A stretch of DNA of 64,000 bases from Massospora cicadina (GCA_022478985.1 JAKSZP010018552.1:95659-159658); one strand, 5' to 3'. Counted from the first letter of the stretch, positions 21,330-32,343 are shown. Notes: generated by a model not told the origin, from the sequence alone. Program-made: numbers and translations.

Positions 21330-22009
21330 TTTTAGCCTACAGCTAAATTTTTGGAGAAAAAATAACCAAAGTAGAAGTGGTGATATCAAAGTTCAGAGTA
21401 ATGCTATCTTGGATACAGGATTGCCAATCAATTTCATCTTATCCTGGCTCATTAAGAAGATTAAACTCGCACCAGACCTTGAGTACATACAAGAGTATAG
21501 CACTGCAGGTCTAAACGGCACCAAAGCAATATGTGCCTACTCTTCCTTGGCAATTTTAGATTGACAAACTAGTTTTCTCAGCTTCTGTGATTGCCTTGGA
21601 CAAGAATCAGTACAATCTACTTATTAGGATGCAATTTATGATTGAATATGAAGGAGTTATTAACTCAAAGGAAGGTTATTTATCTCCCCTTAGTTATAAT
21701 GCTCCCCTTATTCTGAATAATAAGGAAATTGAGCAAGAAGAAATACTCTTTTCTGGTCAAGTACCCTGTTTACACTTTGCCTTTACATTATTGTAGATAT
21801 GGAAGTAGTATAAAAAAGCTCCCCAATTCATGAGATACACAGATGGAATATTATTATATGCTACAGAGGTGGTAAATATATAACCAGGAGAAATGATAGT
21901 GGTTTCTACCAACATAACCCTGAAGATACCCAAAATGCCCAACGTATCACTAGCGCTGATGATTTTAGAAGATTTAAACTATGAGTATTACTAGGTGTTT
22001 TTTACCCAG
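21330..22009 (+). pseudogene. Protease and N-half of dUTPase-like domain, element I
   Basis: The protease has an intact active-site start, AILDTGLPINFILSW, followed by KKIKLAPDLEYIQE, aligned with B. A later part (21587-21796) reads MQFMIEYEGVINSKEGYLSPL. A segment beginning DGILLYATEVVNI, with a TAA, then PGEMIVVSTNITLKIPK matches the N-terminal half of the dUTPase-like domain seen in H and B. Element B inserted at 22010, inside the following motif, and the other half resumes at 35571. Confidence 0.7.
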
Positions 22010-22758
22010 TTATGGATATTTGCCTTTGCAGATGAAAAATAAGAATGTCTTAGGTCGAGTTCAGCTGAAAAAGGGAAATGTCAGCCATTTGCAACTTTCT
22101 GATGCTATTATGAGCAATTTTAATATTAAAAAATATTGAGGAGATCAGCCAAAAGACCCTGGCCAATTCTCGGTGGAACCCCATTGACTGGGGTAACACC
22201 AGTTAAAAAACCTCTACAGGCACCAAACATAAATTTGAATGGTCAGACTACTCCAACTACATGATGGACTTTGGGGTTACCATTGGAAGGCACTCCCCCC
22301 ACTACCCCAAAGTCCTTCAGTGCACCTATGCGGGGACCTCCCTTTTATAGGCTTGGAGGGGGTCCCCCAAGGTGCAAGAAATTTCTCAGGTAATGATTGG
22401 TTCAAGTTCATAAAAACGTTACCTCATGGGTATGTTCTGGCCAATCACAATTCCTCCTCTTTCGCTCCACTGCCCTGAAGCAAGTTCCTGAGTTGTGATA
22501 TGCTATTCCTGCATATTACCTAAGTTGGAAGCATAGAGGCTATTCCAAGCTTATCCCCAAATTCCCTCTAACCTTTGAAAGTAGTATAAATACTAATAGT
22601 CAAAAATTGGAAAGCATCGCTTTTCTTTTGCTCCACGATTCTAATAAAAACAACTAAAAGTCAAGTTTTTATTAGTGTCTAATCTAAATTTTTTTAAAAT
22701 CTTTGTGGGATCCAGCGGCGTTAGCACCAGTGAGCCCCTATATAGCTGGATTCCTAAA
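22010..22758 (+). repeat. 5' LTR of element B
   Basis: 749 bp. A TATAAATA box is near 22583 and AATAAAA near 22647. The first bases TTATGG replace the TGTCTG of the 3' copy and the end is CCTAAA instead of CCTACA, both mutated. Confidence 0.88.
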
Positions 22759-22761
22759 AAT

Positions 22762-22779
22762 TGGTGCTCACTAAAGGGG
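22762..22779 (+). promoter_or_regulatory. Primer binding site of element B
   Basis: TGGTGCTCACTAAAGGGG, three bases after the LTR end. Confidence 0.82.
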
Positions 22780-22807
22780 ACCCCTGTAAACTAATAAATT
22801 ATCAAAA

Positions 22808-24062
22808 ATGGAGGCTACACCCATGAGAAACCCTCCCACTTTTCCTCTTCACATTGAATCACGTCTAGTTGCTCTGGAAAAACAATTAGCAAGCGCTATA
22901 TTCTACCTTAAAGAACTTGAGAGGCGTTCAATAAAACCATTTTTTGAAGAAAAATTCATTCCTGGAGAAGGAAGTATTGCAACTTTCCTATATGTCTATG
23001 AAGCTGCCATGTGTGATGCAACGGATAAGCAGAAGGTGCAACACATTCTTCCTTGTTTAAGTCGCCTAGCACAAGAAATTTTAATTCCTTACCTGAATCC
23101 TTTGCTCACCTGTCCAGAGGTGAAGGAGGCTCTTCTAGCTGAATTTGGATCAAAGCAGAGTCCATATTGGGAAAAGCAGGTCTTTATGCGCTTTAGTATG
23201 GTTGAGGAAGAATCAACCATCGCCTTTGCTGAACGCTTTTACCTCTCCACACAAAGGTTGTTCACCTCTAACATGATTATCCTTGAAAATGCTATTGCCG
23301 CCATAGTAGCTGGGCTAGCCTCCCAACCCTCTCTAGCCAGACATATCATCTCAGTAAAACGGCATTAAAAAAACATCCACGACCTTAAAGGTGTCTTGTT
23401 AGATGTGGCCAACTTCCAATTATGTGCTACCTCAAATGACGCTGATGTGAAACCTTCAGATTCAACCATTAAGGAGATTCCGCTTGTTGAACAGATATGA
23501 GTGAGCTCACCTGTGTCCCTCCTCCCTGCTAGACCTGCTCCCTCAATGCGTTTTAAAAGGGATATCCCTCCTTCTTATGTATTAAAGCCCTGTAAGGTAG
23601 TACCAACTATACGGCCACACAAGCCCTCTAACACTGCAGTGCCTACCCCTCCAGCTAAGCTGATAATTGCGCGCCCTAAAGCTATTCCATCCCCTCTGGC
23701 CACCTCTTCTATCCCCATCACGGCCTTGCCCATTGTTTAAAATACCTTTGGGGGTGAATCTGATGGGGGTGATGACGATTTTGGCTAATACATATTGGGA
23801 GCTCTCACAGAGGTAGAGGTTCCTGATCATTTGAACGCTGGAGGAGTAGATGAGACTACCATACCTGAGAAAACGTACCTCAGCCAAATTCTAAGGTTTC
23901 CAAAAGTTATTGACACTGCCAGTGATGGTGATCACTTCATATATAACTTAATTCGACCTATTCAGCGAGTTCATACCATGAAATCCTGCCTGGATAAATA
24001 TCCCATGACTGCTCAGAAGCTTACCTCCACTTTCCAGCTCAAGGAAGTCTTAGCCTTGTCAC
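22808..24062 (+). pseudogene. Gag of element B
   Basis: ATG 22808 starts 186 open codons. A heptad-like helix (LVALEKQLASAIFYLKELE) is followed by the capsid-type segment EKFIPGEGSIATFLYVYEAA, which aligns with the H Gag, and then KQKVQHILPCLSRLAQEI. After a TAA the frame goes on through a Pro-rich basic linker (PSMRFKRDIPPSY, RPHKPSNTAVPTPPAK) to about 23740. A further frame reaches 24060 (HLNAGGVDETTIPEKTYLSQ). I see no CCHC zinc knuckle, unlike H, I and K, so RNA binding may rest on the basic linker. Confidence 0.78.
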
Positions 24063-24079
24063 CTAACTTTGGATGAACC

Positions 24080-24500
24080 CTCACTAAGGTTGAAGTGGTC
24101 ATTCAAAAAGTCTGAATAATGGCCATCCTGGATATGGGCTCCCCAGTCAACGTGATCTCCACTAAGATTATTAAAAAGATACAGCTAGCACCTGACTTGA
24201 AGTACATGCAAGAATTTGGAACCGCTGGCCCCCACAATAACCGTACTATTGGGGCATACTCTTCCCTTCCCATTCGAATTAGAAAGCTTATCCTATCAGC
24301 CCCTTCTGTGGCTTTTGACAAAAGCATATGATATGCTCAATGGCACTCAATTTATGATTGAGTATGAAGGAATAATCAACATGAAGCAAGGGGTCCTCTA
24401 GTTACTCGACTATGAAGTCCCTTTAGTCTTATCCAATAAAGACCCCAGCAAGCATGAATACTCTTGCTTGGTTAAATACCCCTTCTCAGCTATAACATTG
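24080..24500 (+). pseudogene. Aspartic protease of element B
   Basis: Reads KVEVVIQKV, a TGA, then MAILDMGSPVNVISTKIIKK, so the D-T/S-G triad is D-M-G here. It continues DLKYMQEFGTAGPHNNRTIGAYSSLPIRI and, after a frameshift near 24325, NGTQFMIEYEGIINMKQG. It is co-linear with the proteases of I and H. Its job in intact relatives is to process Gag-Pol. Confidence 0.75.
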
Positions 24501-24519
24501 CCTTATTCCACTTCTGGGC

Positions 24520-24905
24520 GTAACAAAAAATTGCCTCAATCAGTGGATGCTAAGGAGAGTATACCATTTTATGCTGCTGACAAGGTCTTTATTAATCCTG
24601 GTGAACAAAGAGTGGTAGACACTAAAATCACACTACAAAACTCACATCATTGCTTTTTACATCTCATAAGTATTGAGGGCGTTAGCCCCTTGGAGCCCTC
24701 GTGTATAGCCTGGGATATTAGACCCAGCCTACCAGAGGCCAATTACCATTCTACTTGGAAACCTCACCGGGAAGGACATGATCATACAGAAAAACCAGGA
24801 GATTGGCGGAGGTTTTCTAGTCCCAGTAGAGGACATCAAACATATCCACTCCATTGGCTATATGGCGGATTTGGGCTTACCCATGGATAACATGGTGTGT
24901 ACCTT
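24520..24905 (+). pseudogene. dUTPase-like domain of element B Pol
   Basis: The N-terminal half reads ESIPFYAADKVFINPGEQRV and VDTKITLQ, as in the family's first strands. After a frameshift near 24700, the sequence from 24712 reads GILDPAYQRPITILLGNLTG, KDMIIQKNQEIGGGFLVPVE. The G-I-L-D-P-A-Y core with the catalytic-position Asp and Tyr is intact, although the following Gly of the motif is Arg. The order and spacing match H. It sits between protease and RT, as in the other elements. Confidence 0.72.
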
Positions 24906-25205
24906 GCCCAACGTTCATATTTTGGATAAGCTAACCCCAGAGGAGTTGAAAAAGTTCATACCTTGCTGGACGAATATAGTGATATCTTCTCTAAATTGGA
25001 TACTGACTATGGCCACATGAAGGGCTGGTGCCACTCCATTGATGAGGGTGATGCTCAGCCTATTAGGTCCAAACCCTACCGCAAGTCAAAAGTGGAGGAG
25101 CAACAAATGAGGACGGAGCTCCAGCAGTTATTAGATGTGGGGTTACTCGTTTTCCCATAGCCCTTGGTCTTCACCTCTCTTACTAATTAAAAAGAAAAAT
25201 GAAGG
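24906..25205 (+). pseudogene. Reverse transcriptase of B, first part
   Basis: Starts with a frame reading LDEYSDIFSKLDTDYGHMKG, then DAQPIRSKPYRKSKVEEQQM, TELQQLLDVGLL and SSPLLLIKKKN near 25190. Element C enters at 25206 directly after the KKK segment. The second part is at 31597. Confidence 0.85.
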
Positions 25206-26345
25206 TGTTGGGGTTTTTGCCCATATTCCCAGCCTGCTAGATTACCAGGAATCTGATAGAAATAATTCCTTAAGGCAAAGTGAATTGGAAATCGGTTGAC
25301 CTGAATTTCAGAGTAACTATGTTCAGGGAATTTTGGATATTCGCCTGGTTGTATCCATCGAGGATCAATCTGGATGAATACTTAAGATCTTGTTGGGTGG
25401 AGTTGCTGAAAGAAATAGGGGCATCTGATAGTGATTAACTATCAGGTGTACTGATTGGGATTGGACAGGTTTCATCACCAACTGATTGGGAATAAATAGC
25501 AAGTTGTGAGGCGAGTGATGCCGCCTGCAACTAGAGAATTATCCAGTTGGTGCGTGACCTGCCTTAGTGGGTAATAAGTCCCATTATATAAGCAGGTCGT
25601 TAGCCAAATATGGTTGGTTCACTTGGATTGAGAGGAAAACGTTAGGGACACGTTTTCTGACTCTTTCTGTTTAGGTCTTGAGGATGTCCAACTATGGAAT
25701 CCTAGCCAGGATGGGAAAGACCATCGCTCCTGAGATGAGGATGGGTGATTCAATGGCAACAACTGCTGTTTCATTTAAGAGGTTTCAACAGAGGGTTAGA
25801 TGACTGAATCCACACTATAACTTTCCTAGAATTCACTAATAATAAAAAACAGATAATACAACAGTTCTATAGTTTTTCATCTGGTATATAGTTTAAGAGT
25901 AAACTATTATCAGCTTTCAATTGTTCTATTCTCCTTAAGGATATTATTTCTGTGTGCAATAATTTGGAGAATCTTAAGGAAAAAAAGTAAAGATCTGAGT
26001 GGGGATCTAGAGAAGAAGGAGAAACAATCAGGGATTTCTGCCAATTGTGTGTTGGACCAAAGAGACTGTTACCAAGGAATCTCAGAGAAGATCAGGTTGG
26101 ACAGAACGAGGGAACAAATTTCCAGATCATGACATCTCAAGTATTTCAAGTGGGAATCAGGCCAAGCGTTAGGACAAGATATAAGAATTCCATTCTACTA
26201 TGGATAATAGTCATCATACTATTATCAACCAGTAATCTAATATACTATACAATGCGGACAAAGTGCACAAGAAACTGAACCTGTGCAGTAGTAAGTTTAT
26301 TGGGGTTGTTTGCCAATAGTAACCTGAAACAGAAATTTTTTTACA
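25206..26345 (+). repeat. 5' LTR of element C
   Basis: 1140 bp from TGTTGGGGTTTTTGCC to TTTTTTTACA. It is related to the LTRs of F, L and, more distantly, E. Confidence 0.9.
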
Positions 26346-26348
26346 GAT

Positions 26349-26366
26349 TGGTGCTCACTACAGGGG
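26349..26366 (+). promoter_or_regulatory. Primer binding site of element C
   Basis: TGGTGCTCACTACAGGGG, three bases after the LTR. It is identical to the site of K at 61211. Confidence 0.85.
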
Positions 26367-26393
26367 TGTAGTTGAGTTGAAGAATTTATAAGA

Positions 26394-27594
26394 ATGTCAT
26401 ACAAAGATGAGTTACATAAACTGTAGATGGAGTTAGCCACTGTGAACTAGAATGCCCTAAACTCAGCGGATCATTGGGAATTACAGCCTTGGAAAAACAA
26501 GTCGCCAAGCTGGAGGAAGGGATTGATGATATTGCAAGTTTTGAGAATGAGTTACTTGGAAAAGTAACTTTGTTGAAGAAAAAGAAGGGGACCTAGTTCA
26601 AGAAGTCTTATATCTGAAAACGGAGCAAAAAGTGGATTGTGTTCATTTGAGAAAATTCAGCGCAGATATAGAGTGACTGATCAAACAGGTGGAGGAACTT
26701 AAAACTCACAAATTTGGTTGTGAGCCAGATACAGCAAGCGATGCTGAAGAAAGAAGTCCTCAAACAATAATTGGGAGGTCAAATACCCCAAGGAACATGA
26801 GCCTGATTTTGCTGCCATTTTGGAGATGATGCCCGGAGTCACTCCTCAAGTGAGCCGAGTGGCCAAACCTAGAGATCAGCTAAAGATAACTTGAAGGAAT
26901 TTAAGGCAATGTCAAAATTGCCAACGTTAATCAGGATAACGCCCCAGAATTTTTCTGACTGTTTGATATGACCATGTATGGTTATGGGGATCGTCAAAAG
27001 CTACTGTCAGTCATGAATTGCCTAGACACCAACTATCAGAACTTAGTGTTACCTCACCTAGAGGGGGACAGATGGTCATATGTGGAGGTAAAGGCGGCCA
27101 TCATGAAGGAATTTGGGAGTCCAATGTGCATGTCAAAGCGCAAACAGGAGTTTATGGGAATCCAGTTCCATAAAGATGAGTATTTAGTAAGCTTTGCAGA
27201 TTGGTTCTACCAGGAGTCACAGATCCTGATTGGAGCAAAAGTATTGGATGACTTTGATTCCAGAATCGCCTTACAAGTGGCCCTGGCTTTATCACAATTT
27301 GCATCACATGATGTCTTCCATGTTCACGACAGAAATAACTACCTCTCAAATGGTAGATAATTTGAAGATTTTGGGAGCCACATTTGATGCCCCAAATAGA
27401 AGTTTCAAATCTAACCTGGCATGCAATTCAAATCCCATGAAGGGGAACAAAGGAGCTAAAGAGATGAACAACTGAACCATGCCAGGGAATAAGCCCAAAG
27501 AATCCAGACGGTTGAATAAGTAGGAAAAGGTCTTCTACCAATGTGGTGGGAAAGGAAATTTCGCCGTGCACTGCAAGAAGCTGAAGGACTGATG
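26394..27594 (+). pseudogene. Gag of element C
   Basis: ATG 26394 (MSYKDELHKL, then TAG) matches the E start MSYKNEHRKLW and the F start MISYKDKIRKLF. Several stops and frameshifts follow. The capsid part (26968-27360) is open and reads MYGYGDRQKLLSVMN, LPHLEGDRWSYVEVKAAIM and KEFGSPMCMSKRKQEFMGIQ. The nucleocapsid near 27535 reads VFYQCGGKGNFAVHCKK. First Cys and His of the CCHC are Phe and Asn. Pol does not follow. Confidence 0.8.
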
Positions 27595-27765
27595 AACCAT
27601 TAAGTTGGTCATGTCCTGATGATTAGGTCAATTCTGAAAAAGGACCTCTGAACCAATCTAGATGGTTAAGTCAAATAAAGGACCTCTGAACCATAGAAAA
27701 CTAGTAAGTTTAAGTACCCAGGACCCAGTTTAGGGAAAAAGAAAAATATGGACTGCTGAACTGAA
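27595..27765 (+). repeat. RT(A/S)EP tail repeats, element C copy
   Basis: Degenerate repeats about 50 bp apart with the core GGACCTCTGAACCA (27644, 27692) and weaker units (27585, 27744). In one frame they read RTSEP--MVKSNK, and then RTSEP again after a 1-nt shift. The same series, in the same order, follows the integrase C-terminus of F (55090-55300). Here it follows gag directly because pol is deleted. Confidence 0.65.
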
Positions 27766-28060
27766 ACAAGGTCAAGTTTCATGGAAAAAAGTCATAAAAA
27801 TAAAAAACATTGATAAAAGATATTGGGAAAAAAGAGATTATAAACCGCATAGAAAAAACCGATATAATTTTATAATTTTTATTTTTTAATTGTCCTCAAT
27901 ATGGGGATGATTCCGCCTATGTCACCTCTTGGGGAGGGAGGATGGATCATGGTAGGAATGAATAGCCCATTAAAAATTGATGTTAAATCGGATGCTAGTG
28001 AGGGCTAGACCTACATGAAACCAAGTTCTTTGAGTGGACGCAAATCCATGAAAGAAAGTC
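27766..28060 (+). other. AT-rich spacer and start of post-pol region of C
   Basis: An A-rich stretch, then ATGGGGATGATTCCGCCTAT followed by a GGGGAGGGAGGATGG tract near 27940. Counterparts occur in F (54925-54960, reversed) and E (46520-46550). I see no gene on the plus strand here. Confidence 0.45.
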
Positions 28061-29058
28061 ACTAGGGAAAGGGAACTCAAAATGTCAGAAGAAGCCAATC
28101 ATGAAACCCCTGAGTGGGGAGGAAAGCAACAGTATAAAAAGAGGCAGTTGACAAATAACCCCAAGTAATCCTGATATGGTACTGGAGCTGGATGATTAGT
28201 CTTGAGCGCCTGATGACAGGCTTCATTAAGAAAACTGGACATATGGGCTAGCAGCGAACAAAGGATTCTTGATGGGGATTGCTGAATCATGCCCCCTACT
28301 AATGCTGTCAGCGGAAGATACTGATGGGAAGTGCTGGAGATGAGATAGCCATGAAGGGAGCGAATGGCATCCTGCAAGTGATGACTATGGGCTTCTCGGA
28401 AGTTGAAGCTGAAGGAACAGTGAAACCTGGGAGAGGCTGGAATCTTTATGGACCAACTTTGAAAGAAAATCGCCAGCAAAACAAAGAGAATAAGCGGCGA
28501 TATCCAAATCTAGGATGTTCTCAAGATCAGAGGGATTCAGCGCTAGGAACAAAGCCTCAGTGACTTGGGCCCAGAGTTCAGTGTAGGGGAGCTCAAAATG
28601 AATACTGTTACTGATGGTGAACTTAGTAGCCAGGACAGCAGGTTTGTAGTATTGTCCGAGTCAGAAGAGGAACTCAGAAAGTAGATCTGACCTGGCAAGA
28701 AAAGAGCGATTAAGAGCAAAAGGCATAATCTCTGGAGCATCCACAATGATGGTTGGTGCATCTGTGAAAGGGGCCATTACAGGAGATCTTTGAAATTCAA
28801 CTCTGGAATCAATGACAGAGGAAGAATTGGCTGAGAGTTGTTCAAAATGATCTCAAGCCTGGTTTTGGAGGGATTAGTTACCATTTCCAGTAATTTGACA
28901 GAAGGACTAGCTGATGGTGCCAGACTAGGCGTATGAGTCCTGGAAGGACCATAGAAGAGGTTCTGTCATGCATCCCAACTCATCTGCTGGAAGAGCTGAA
29001 GATCTTGATCAGACAAACTATTTAGAAGCTGCTGGTACCATGACTCAGAATTTTACAT
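28061..29058 (-). pseudogene. Opposite-strand ORF of element C, main block
   Basis: From ATG 29058, against the direction of gag, the minus strand aligns with the F frame at 53810-54854. It reads (TAA)NSESWYQQLLNSLSDQDLQLFQ, NLFYGPSRTHTPS, and after breaks IKIPASPRFHCSFSFNFREA with LISSTSHQYLPL, LLAHMSSFLNEACHQALKTN and YLGLFVNCLFLYCCFPP. The segment 28479-28099 is open for 126 codons. No family recognised. Upstream of the ATG is CATATAAGTCCAACATCCCC-CTTGTCCAG, conserved in F, which could be a TATA element or a pyrimidine-rich 3' splice site. Antisense or inverted extra ORFs between pol and the 3' LTR are known in some plant Ty3/gypsy elements. The role here is unknown. Confidence 0.6.
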
Positions 29059-29575
29059 ATGAGCTGGACAAGGGGGGATGTTGGACTTATATGGAAGTCT
29101 ACATTTGCACTCTACAATCCATTGAGCTCCAATTTCAAAGAAATTAATCTCAAAATTGTTGTGATAAGCTCTCCAAGAGAAGAATTAGGAATGGCTTGAG
29201 CCAAGAGGTTATGAGAGAAATAACAAGAGCGAACATAAATAAGTATTCTTAATTGAGTCATAAATGAACATCAACGGCAAGAGTCTCCTATCTAGGATGA
29301 TAAGAAAATCAGGAAATTGAGGATGCTGGACCAAGAATCCTGAATATGACAGCGGGTCATATGCCCTTATGGGGGGAAAACTGGATCCTGAGACTAATAT
29401 CATCATGAGTAAATTGATCATCCTGTCATGACAGTAGATCTTGGGGAACACACTCTGAGTAGGCAGTAGAAAGGAGGAAGGGGAAGAGTGCCGCATGCCA
29501 AAGGTTATCCTGAGCAGCATTGACTGTTGATGATTGTACTCTGCTTGAGCCAATGAAGTATTTGACCGAGTTTAC
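29059..29575 (-). pseudogene. Opposite-strand ORF of element C, upstream block
   Basis: Open on minus from about 29553 to 29209. It reads AQAEYNHQQSMLLRITFGMRH, TQSVFPKIYCHDRMINLLMM, SGSSFPPIRAYDPLSYSGF and CSLLLFLS. F has the same series (QAEYTHQYSTLLRIAFGMRH, MIDLLVMILIPGSSFPPFR, LLSYSGF) at 53325-53660. It could be a first exon, a separate frame or conserved non-coding sequence. It precedes the main block by about 150 bp of AT-rich sequence in both elements. Confidence 0.5.
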
Positions 29576-30307
29576 AAAGCAGTGTTCTCATGCCACAGTC
29601 CTTTCTTTCTCGAAATATAGGCAATAGGGGGGATGTGTTGGAATTTTTGCCCATATTCCCAGCCTGCTAGATTACCAAAAATCGCTAGGGGATAATTTCC
29701 TAAGGAGAAGTGAATTGGAAATTGGTTGACTCAAATTTCAGAGTAACTATGTTTGGGGGAAATTTTGGGATATTCTCCTGGTCATATCCATTGGGGATCA
29801 ATCTGGACAAATACTTAAGATCTTTTTGGGCAGAGTTGCCGATAAAATAGGGGCATCTGATAGTGATTAACTATCAGGTGTATTGATTGGGATCAATTGG
29901 GAAACATCACCAATTGATTGTAAATGAGTAGCAAGTTGTGTGGCAAGTGATGCCGCCTGAAACTAGCGAATTGATCAGTTGATGCGTGACCTGCCTTAAT
30001 GGGTAATAAGTCCCATTACCTAAGCAGGTTGCTAGCCAAATATGGTTGGTTCGCTTGGATTGAGAGGAAAACGTTAGGGAAACGTTTTCTGACTCTTTAC
30101 GTTTAAGTCTTGAGGATGTCCAACTATGGAATCCTAGCCAGGATGGGAAAGACCATCGCTCCTGAGATGAGGATGGGTGATTCAATGGCAACAACTGCTG
30201 TTTCATTGAAGAGTTTGAACAGAGGGTTAGACGACTGAATCCACACTATAACTTCCCTAGAATTCACTAATAATAAAAAACAGATAATACAACAGTTCTA
30301 TAGTTTT

Positions 30308-31120
30308 GACATGGTAATGTCTTTTAGCTAGACATCATTTGAAACTTTTGGGTAATGCATGCCTCTGTGACGTCATCATCAATATTGCCACAACTAATAG
30401 TAGAGCTACTTGTGAGAGGTGATATATAGTAGAATGACACACAAACACATGGTTCAATGCATGATGTCATTGGGATTGTTGTAAATTGTATTGTAAAATA
30501 CACTGCTGATGTCATATAATATCCATAACGCGGTGACTGACAACAACATTTGACAATGGATAGCAGTGATGAGAAGGTCTAGATCAAGAAATGACAACAT
30601 GCTGAGTGTTTAAGAAAGTATCCGGTATGAAAGAAGCTCATGAAAGAACAGCAACAAGCGGTTGCTGTCAGTGGTAAACTTTATTACCAGCGGCCCATAG
30701 CAACAAAAACAAAAGCAAGATAACTTGATGGCAAAGAATTAAATGAGTACTTAATAAATACACTGTTTGTGTCAACAATGACTGAGCAGGAGAAAATCGA
30801 TGCATTCTACAACATGAAACTGGCAGAGAATTGAAGGAAAACCAAAGGGCGAGTAAAACGTTGTAAATTGAACAAGAAATTTGAGATGATAACTAAATGA
30901 GCAAACGAAGCAGCTGAATTTGAACAGGCAATTGATGCAGTGTCGCCAAAATGCATGAAAACTGAAGAGATAGCAGCAGATGCAGAATTTATAAAATAAA
31001 TTTATGACAATAAATTTAAACAGGCAATCGCTTATGGTTTAAAAGAAATGTTGCGTTTAGCTGGTGGCTAAAAGACATTACCATGCTTTTAACATTTACC
31101 TTCAGTAAAATTACATTACG
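30308..31120 (+). mobile_element. Element D: 813-bp single-ORF insertion
   Basis: Comparison of the two C LTRs defines the insert exactly. It is flanked by GTTTT (30303-30307, 31121-31125). It begins GACATGGTAATGTCTTTTAGC. The inverse, GCTAAAAGACATTACCATG, a 19-bp match, lies at 31067-31085, and a second, weaker inverse (TAAAATTACATTACG) forms the last bases. The unit therefore has inverted ends with a doubled right terminus. Between them are a leader of about 250 bp with the sequence GTGACGTCATCATC and one frame of 171 codons (30556-31071) that ends inside the right inverted repeat. It is too small for a transposase of known families. It may be a non-autonomous DNA transposon that captured or kept a small gene. 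Confidence 0.65.
30556..31071 (+). pseudogene. Small basic protein of element D, unknown family
   Basis: ATG 30556 to TAA 31071, 171 codons in one frame without a frameshift but with seven in-frame stops (codons 9, 13, 25, 56, 93, 115, 148; one TAG, four TGA, two TAA). This is what point deamination of CGA/CAA/CAG or Trp codons gives. The reading is Lys- and Glu-rich and probably helical: KLMKEQQQAVAVSGKLYYQR, LDGKELNEYLINTLFVSTMT, EQEKIDAFYNMKLAEN, KKFEMITK and DNKFKQAIAYGLKEMLRLAG. No zinc-finger, DDE triad or helicase motif is visible. A DNA- or RNA-binding role would be a guess from charge only. Confidence 0.6.
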
Positions 31121-31596
31121 GTTTTTCATCAGGTATATAGTTTAAGAGTAAACTATTATCAGCTTTCAATTGTTCTATTCTTCTCAAGGATAATATTACT
31201 ATGTGCGATAATTAAGACTCTAAAGGAAAAGAGTAAAGATCTGAGTGGGGATCTCGAGAAGAAGGAGAAACAATTGAAGATTGATGACAATTGTATGTTG
31301 GACTGAAGAGACTGTCACCAGGGGATCTCAAAGAAGATTGGGTTGGACAGAACAAGGTAACAAATTCCTAGATAATGACATCTCAAGTATTTCAAGCGGG
31401 AATATTGGCTGAGCGTTGGGCTAAGATATAATAATTCCACTCAACTACAGATAATAGTCATCATACTATTATCAACTGATAATCTAATATACTATACAAC
31501 TTGGACAAAGTGCACAAGAAACTGAACCTGTGCAGTAATAAGTTCATTGGGGTTGTTTGCTGATAATAACCCAAAACATTAAATTTTTACAGGAGG

Positions 31597-32343
31597 TCAA
31601 CAAATAGTCATGGATTACCATAGGGTGAATAGCCTTACTAAGAAGGATAGCTATCCTATCCCTCACATTAATGATGCCCTGGCTCAACTCTCTGGCTTTA
31701 ACTTCTTCTCCGCCATGGACTTGGCCAGTGGCTATTGGCAAATGGTCATTTCTCCTCAGAATCAGGAGAAATGTACTCTTATCTTGTAGTGAAGGTCTCT
31801 TACAACCCACAAGACTACGCCAAGGGTTGTGCAATGCACCTGCCTCTTTCCAGCATGCGATGGATCACATCTTGCAGGACCTCAAATTAACTTGTGTCAT
31901 TATCTATCTTGATGACATCATGGTGTTCTCAAAAACCTTCAATGAACATCTTGATCACTTGAAGGAGGCGTTTTAACGGTTATGGCAGTCTAATATAAAG
32001 TTGAAGCCTTAAAGTGTACCTTCTTCCAAAGAAAATTGGATTTCCTTGGCCACTCCATTTCACAAGAAGGTATTCAGCCCATGCAGGACAAGGTCAAAGT
32101 CATCTCAAAAGTGCCACCCCCTAAAAATCTATGGGATATTCAGGTATTTCTAGGGATGATGGGGTATTACCATCAGTTCATCCCTAAGTTCGCTCAACTC
32201 AGTGAGCCCCTTGTTTGGCTACTAACCAAGAATACCCCTTTTTACTGGGGTGCTGAGCAAAAGGCCGCTTTTGAAACAATGAGGCAACTGCTACAACAAC
32301 GTCCTATCCTGCGGCATCCTAATTATAATAAACCCTTCATCTT
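31597..32343 (+). pseudogene. Reverse transcriptase of B, second part
   Basis: Resumes directly after C and its duplication with QIVMDYHRVNSLTKKDSYPI, LSGFNFFSAMDLASGYWQMV and ISPQNQEKC. After a frameshift near 31790 it reads LCNAPASFQHAMDHILQDLK and IIYLDDIMVFSKTFNEHL. The YxDD box is intact. Further stops (TAA after EAF, TAA after LKP) precede LDFLGHSISQEGIQPM, KNLWDIQVFLGMMGYYHQFI and LLTKNTPFYWG. The frame stops where O entered, at KPFI. Confidence 0.9.

Larger units (their letters stand above)
25206..31591 (+). mobile_element. Element C: gag-only derivative of the F family, in RT of B
   Basis: The LTRs are 25206-26345 (1140 bp) and 29636-31591 (1140 bp once the D insertion is removed). 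The flanks are GAAGG (25201-25205) and GGAGG (31592-31596). The internal 3.3 kb has a primer site, gag with a degenerate zinc knuckle, then the tail-repeat region and the opposite-strand ORF region found after integrase in F. Protease, dUTPase-like domain, RT, RNase H and integrase are absent, so transposition would have needed a partner. Confidence 0.88.
29636..31591 (+). repeat. 3' LTR of element C, split by D
   Basis: The LTR parts are 29636-30307 and 31121-31591. A polypurine tract AATAGGGGGGATG precedes it. The total of 1956 bp minus D equals the 5' LTR length to within a few bases. Confidence 0.9.

Noticed and set aside
26348..26366. tRNA gene near TGGTGCTCACTACAGGGG
   Set aside because: There is no cloverleaf around it. 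It is a primer binding site complementary to a tRNA end.
27585..27765. CRISPR-like spaced repeats
   Set aside because: The units are degenerate, follow a protein frame and occur at the same place in related retrotransposons. There are no uniform spacers and no cas genes.
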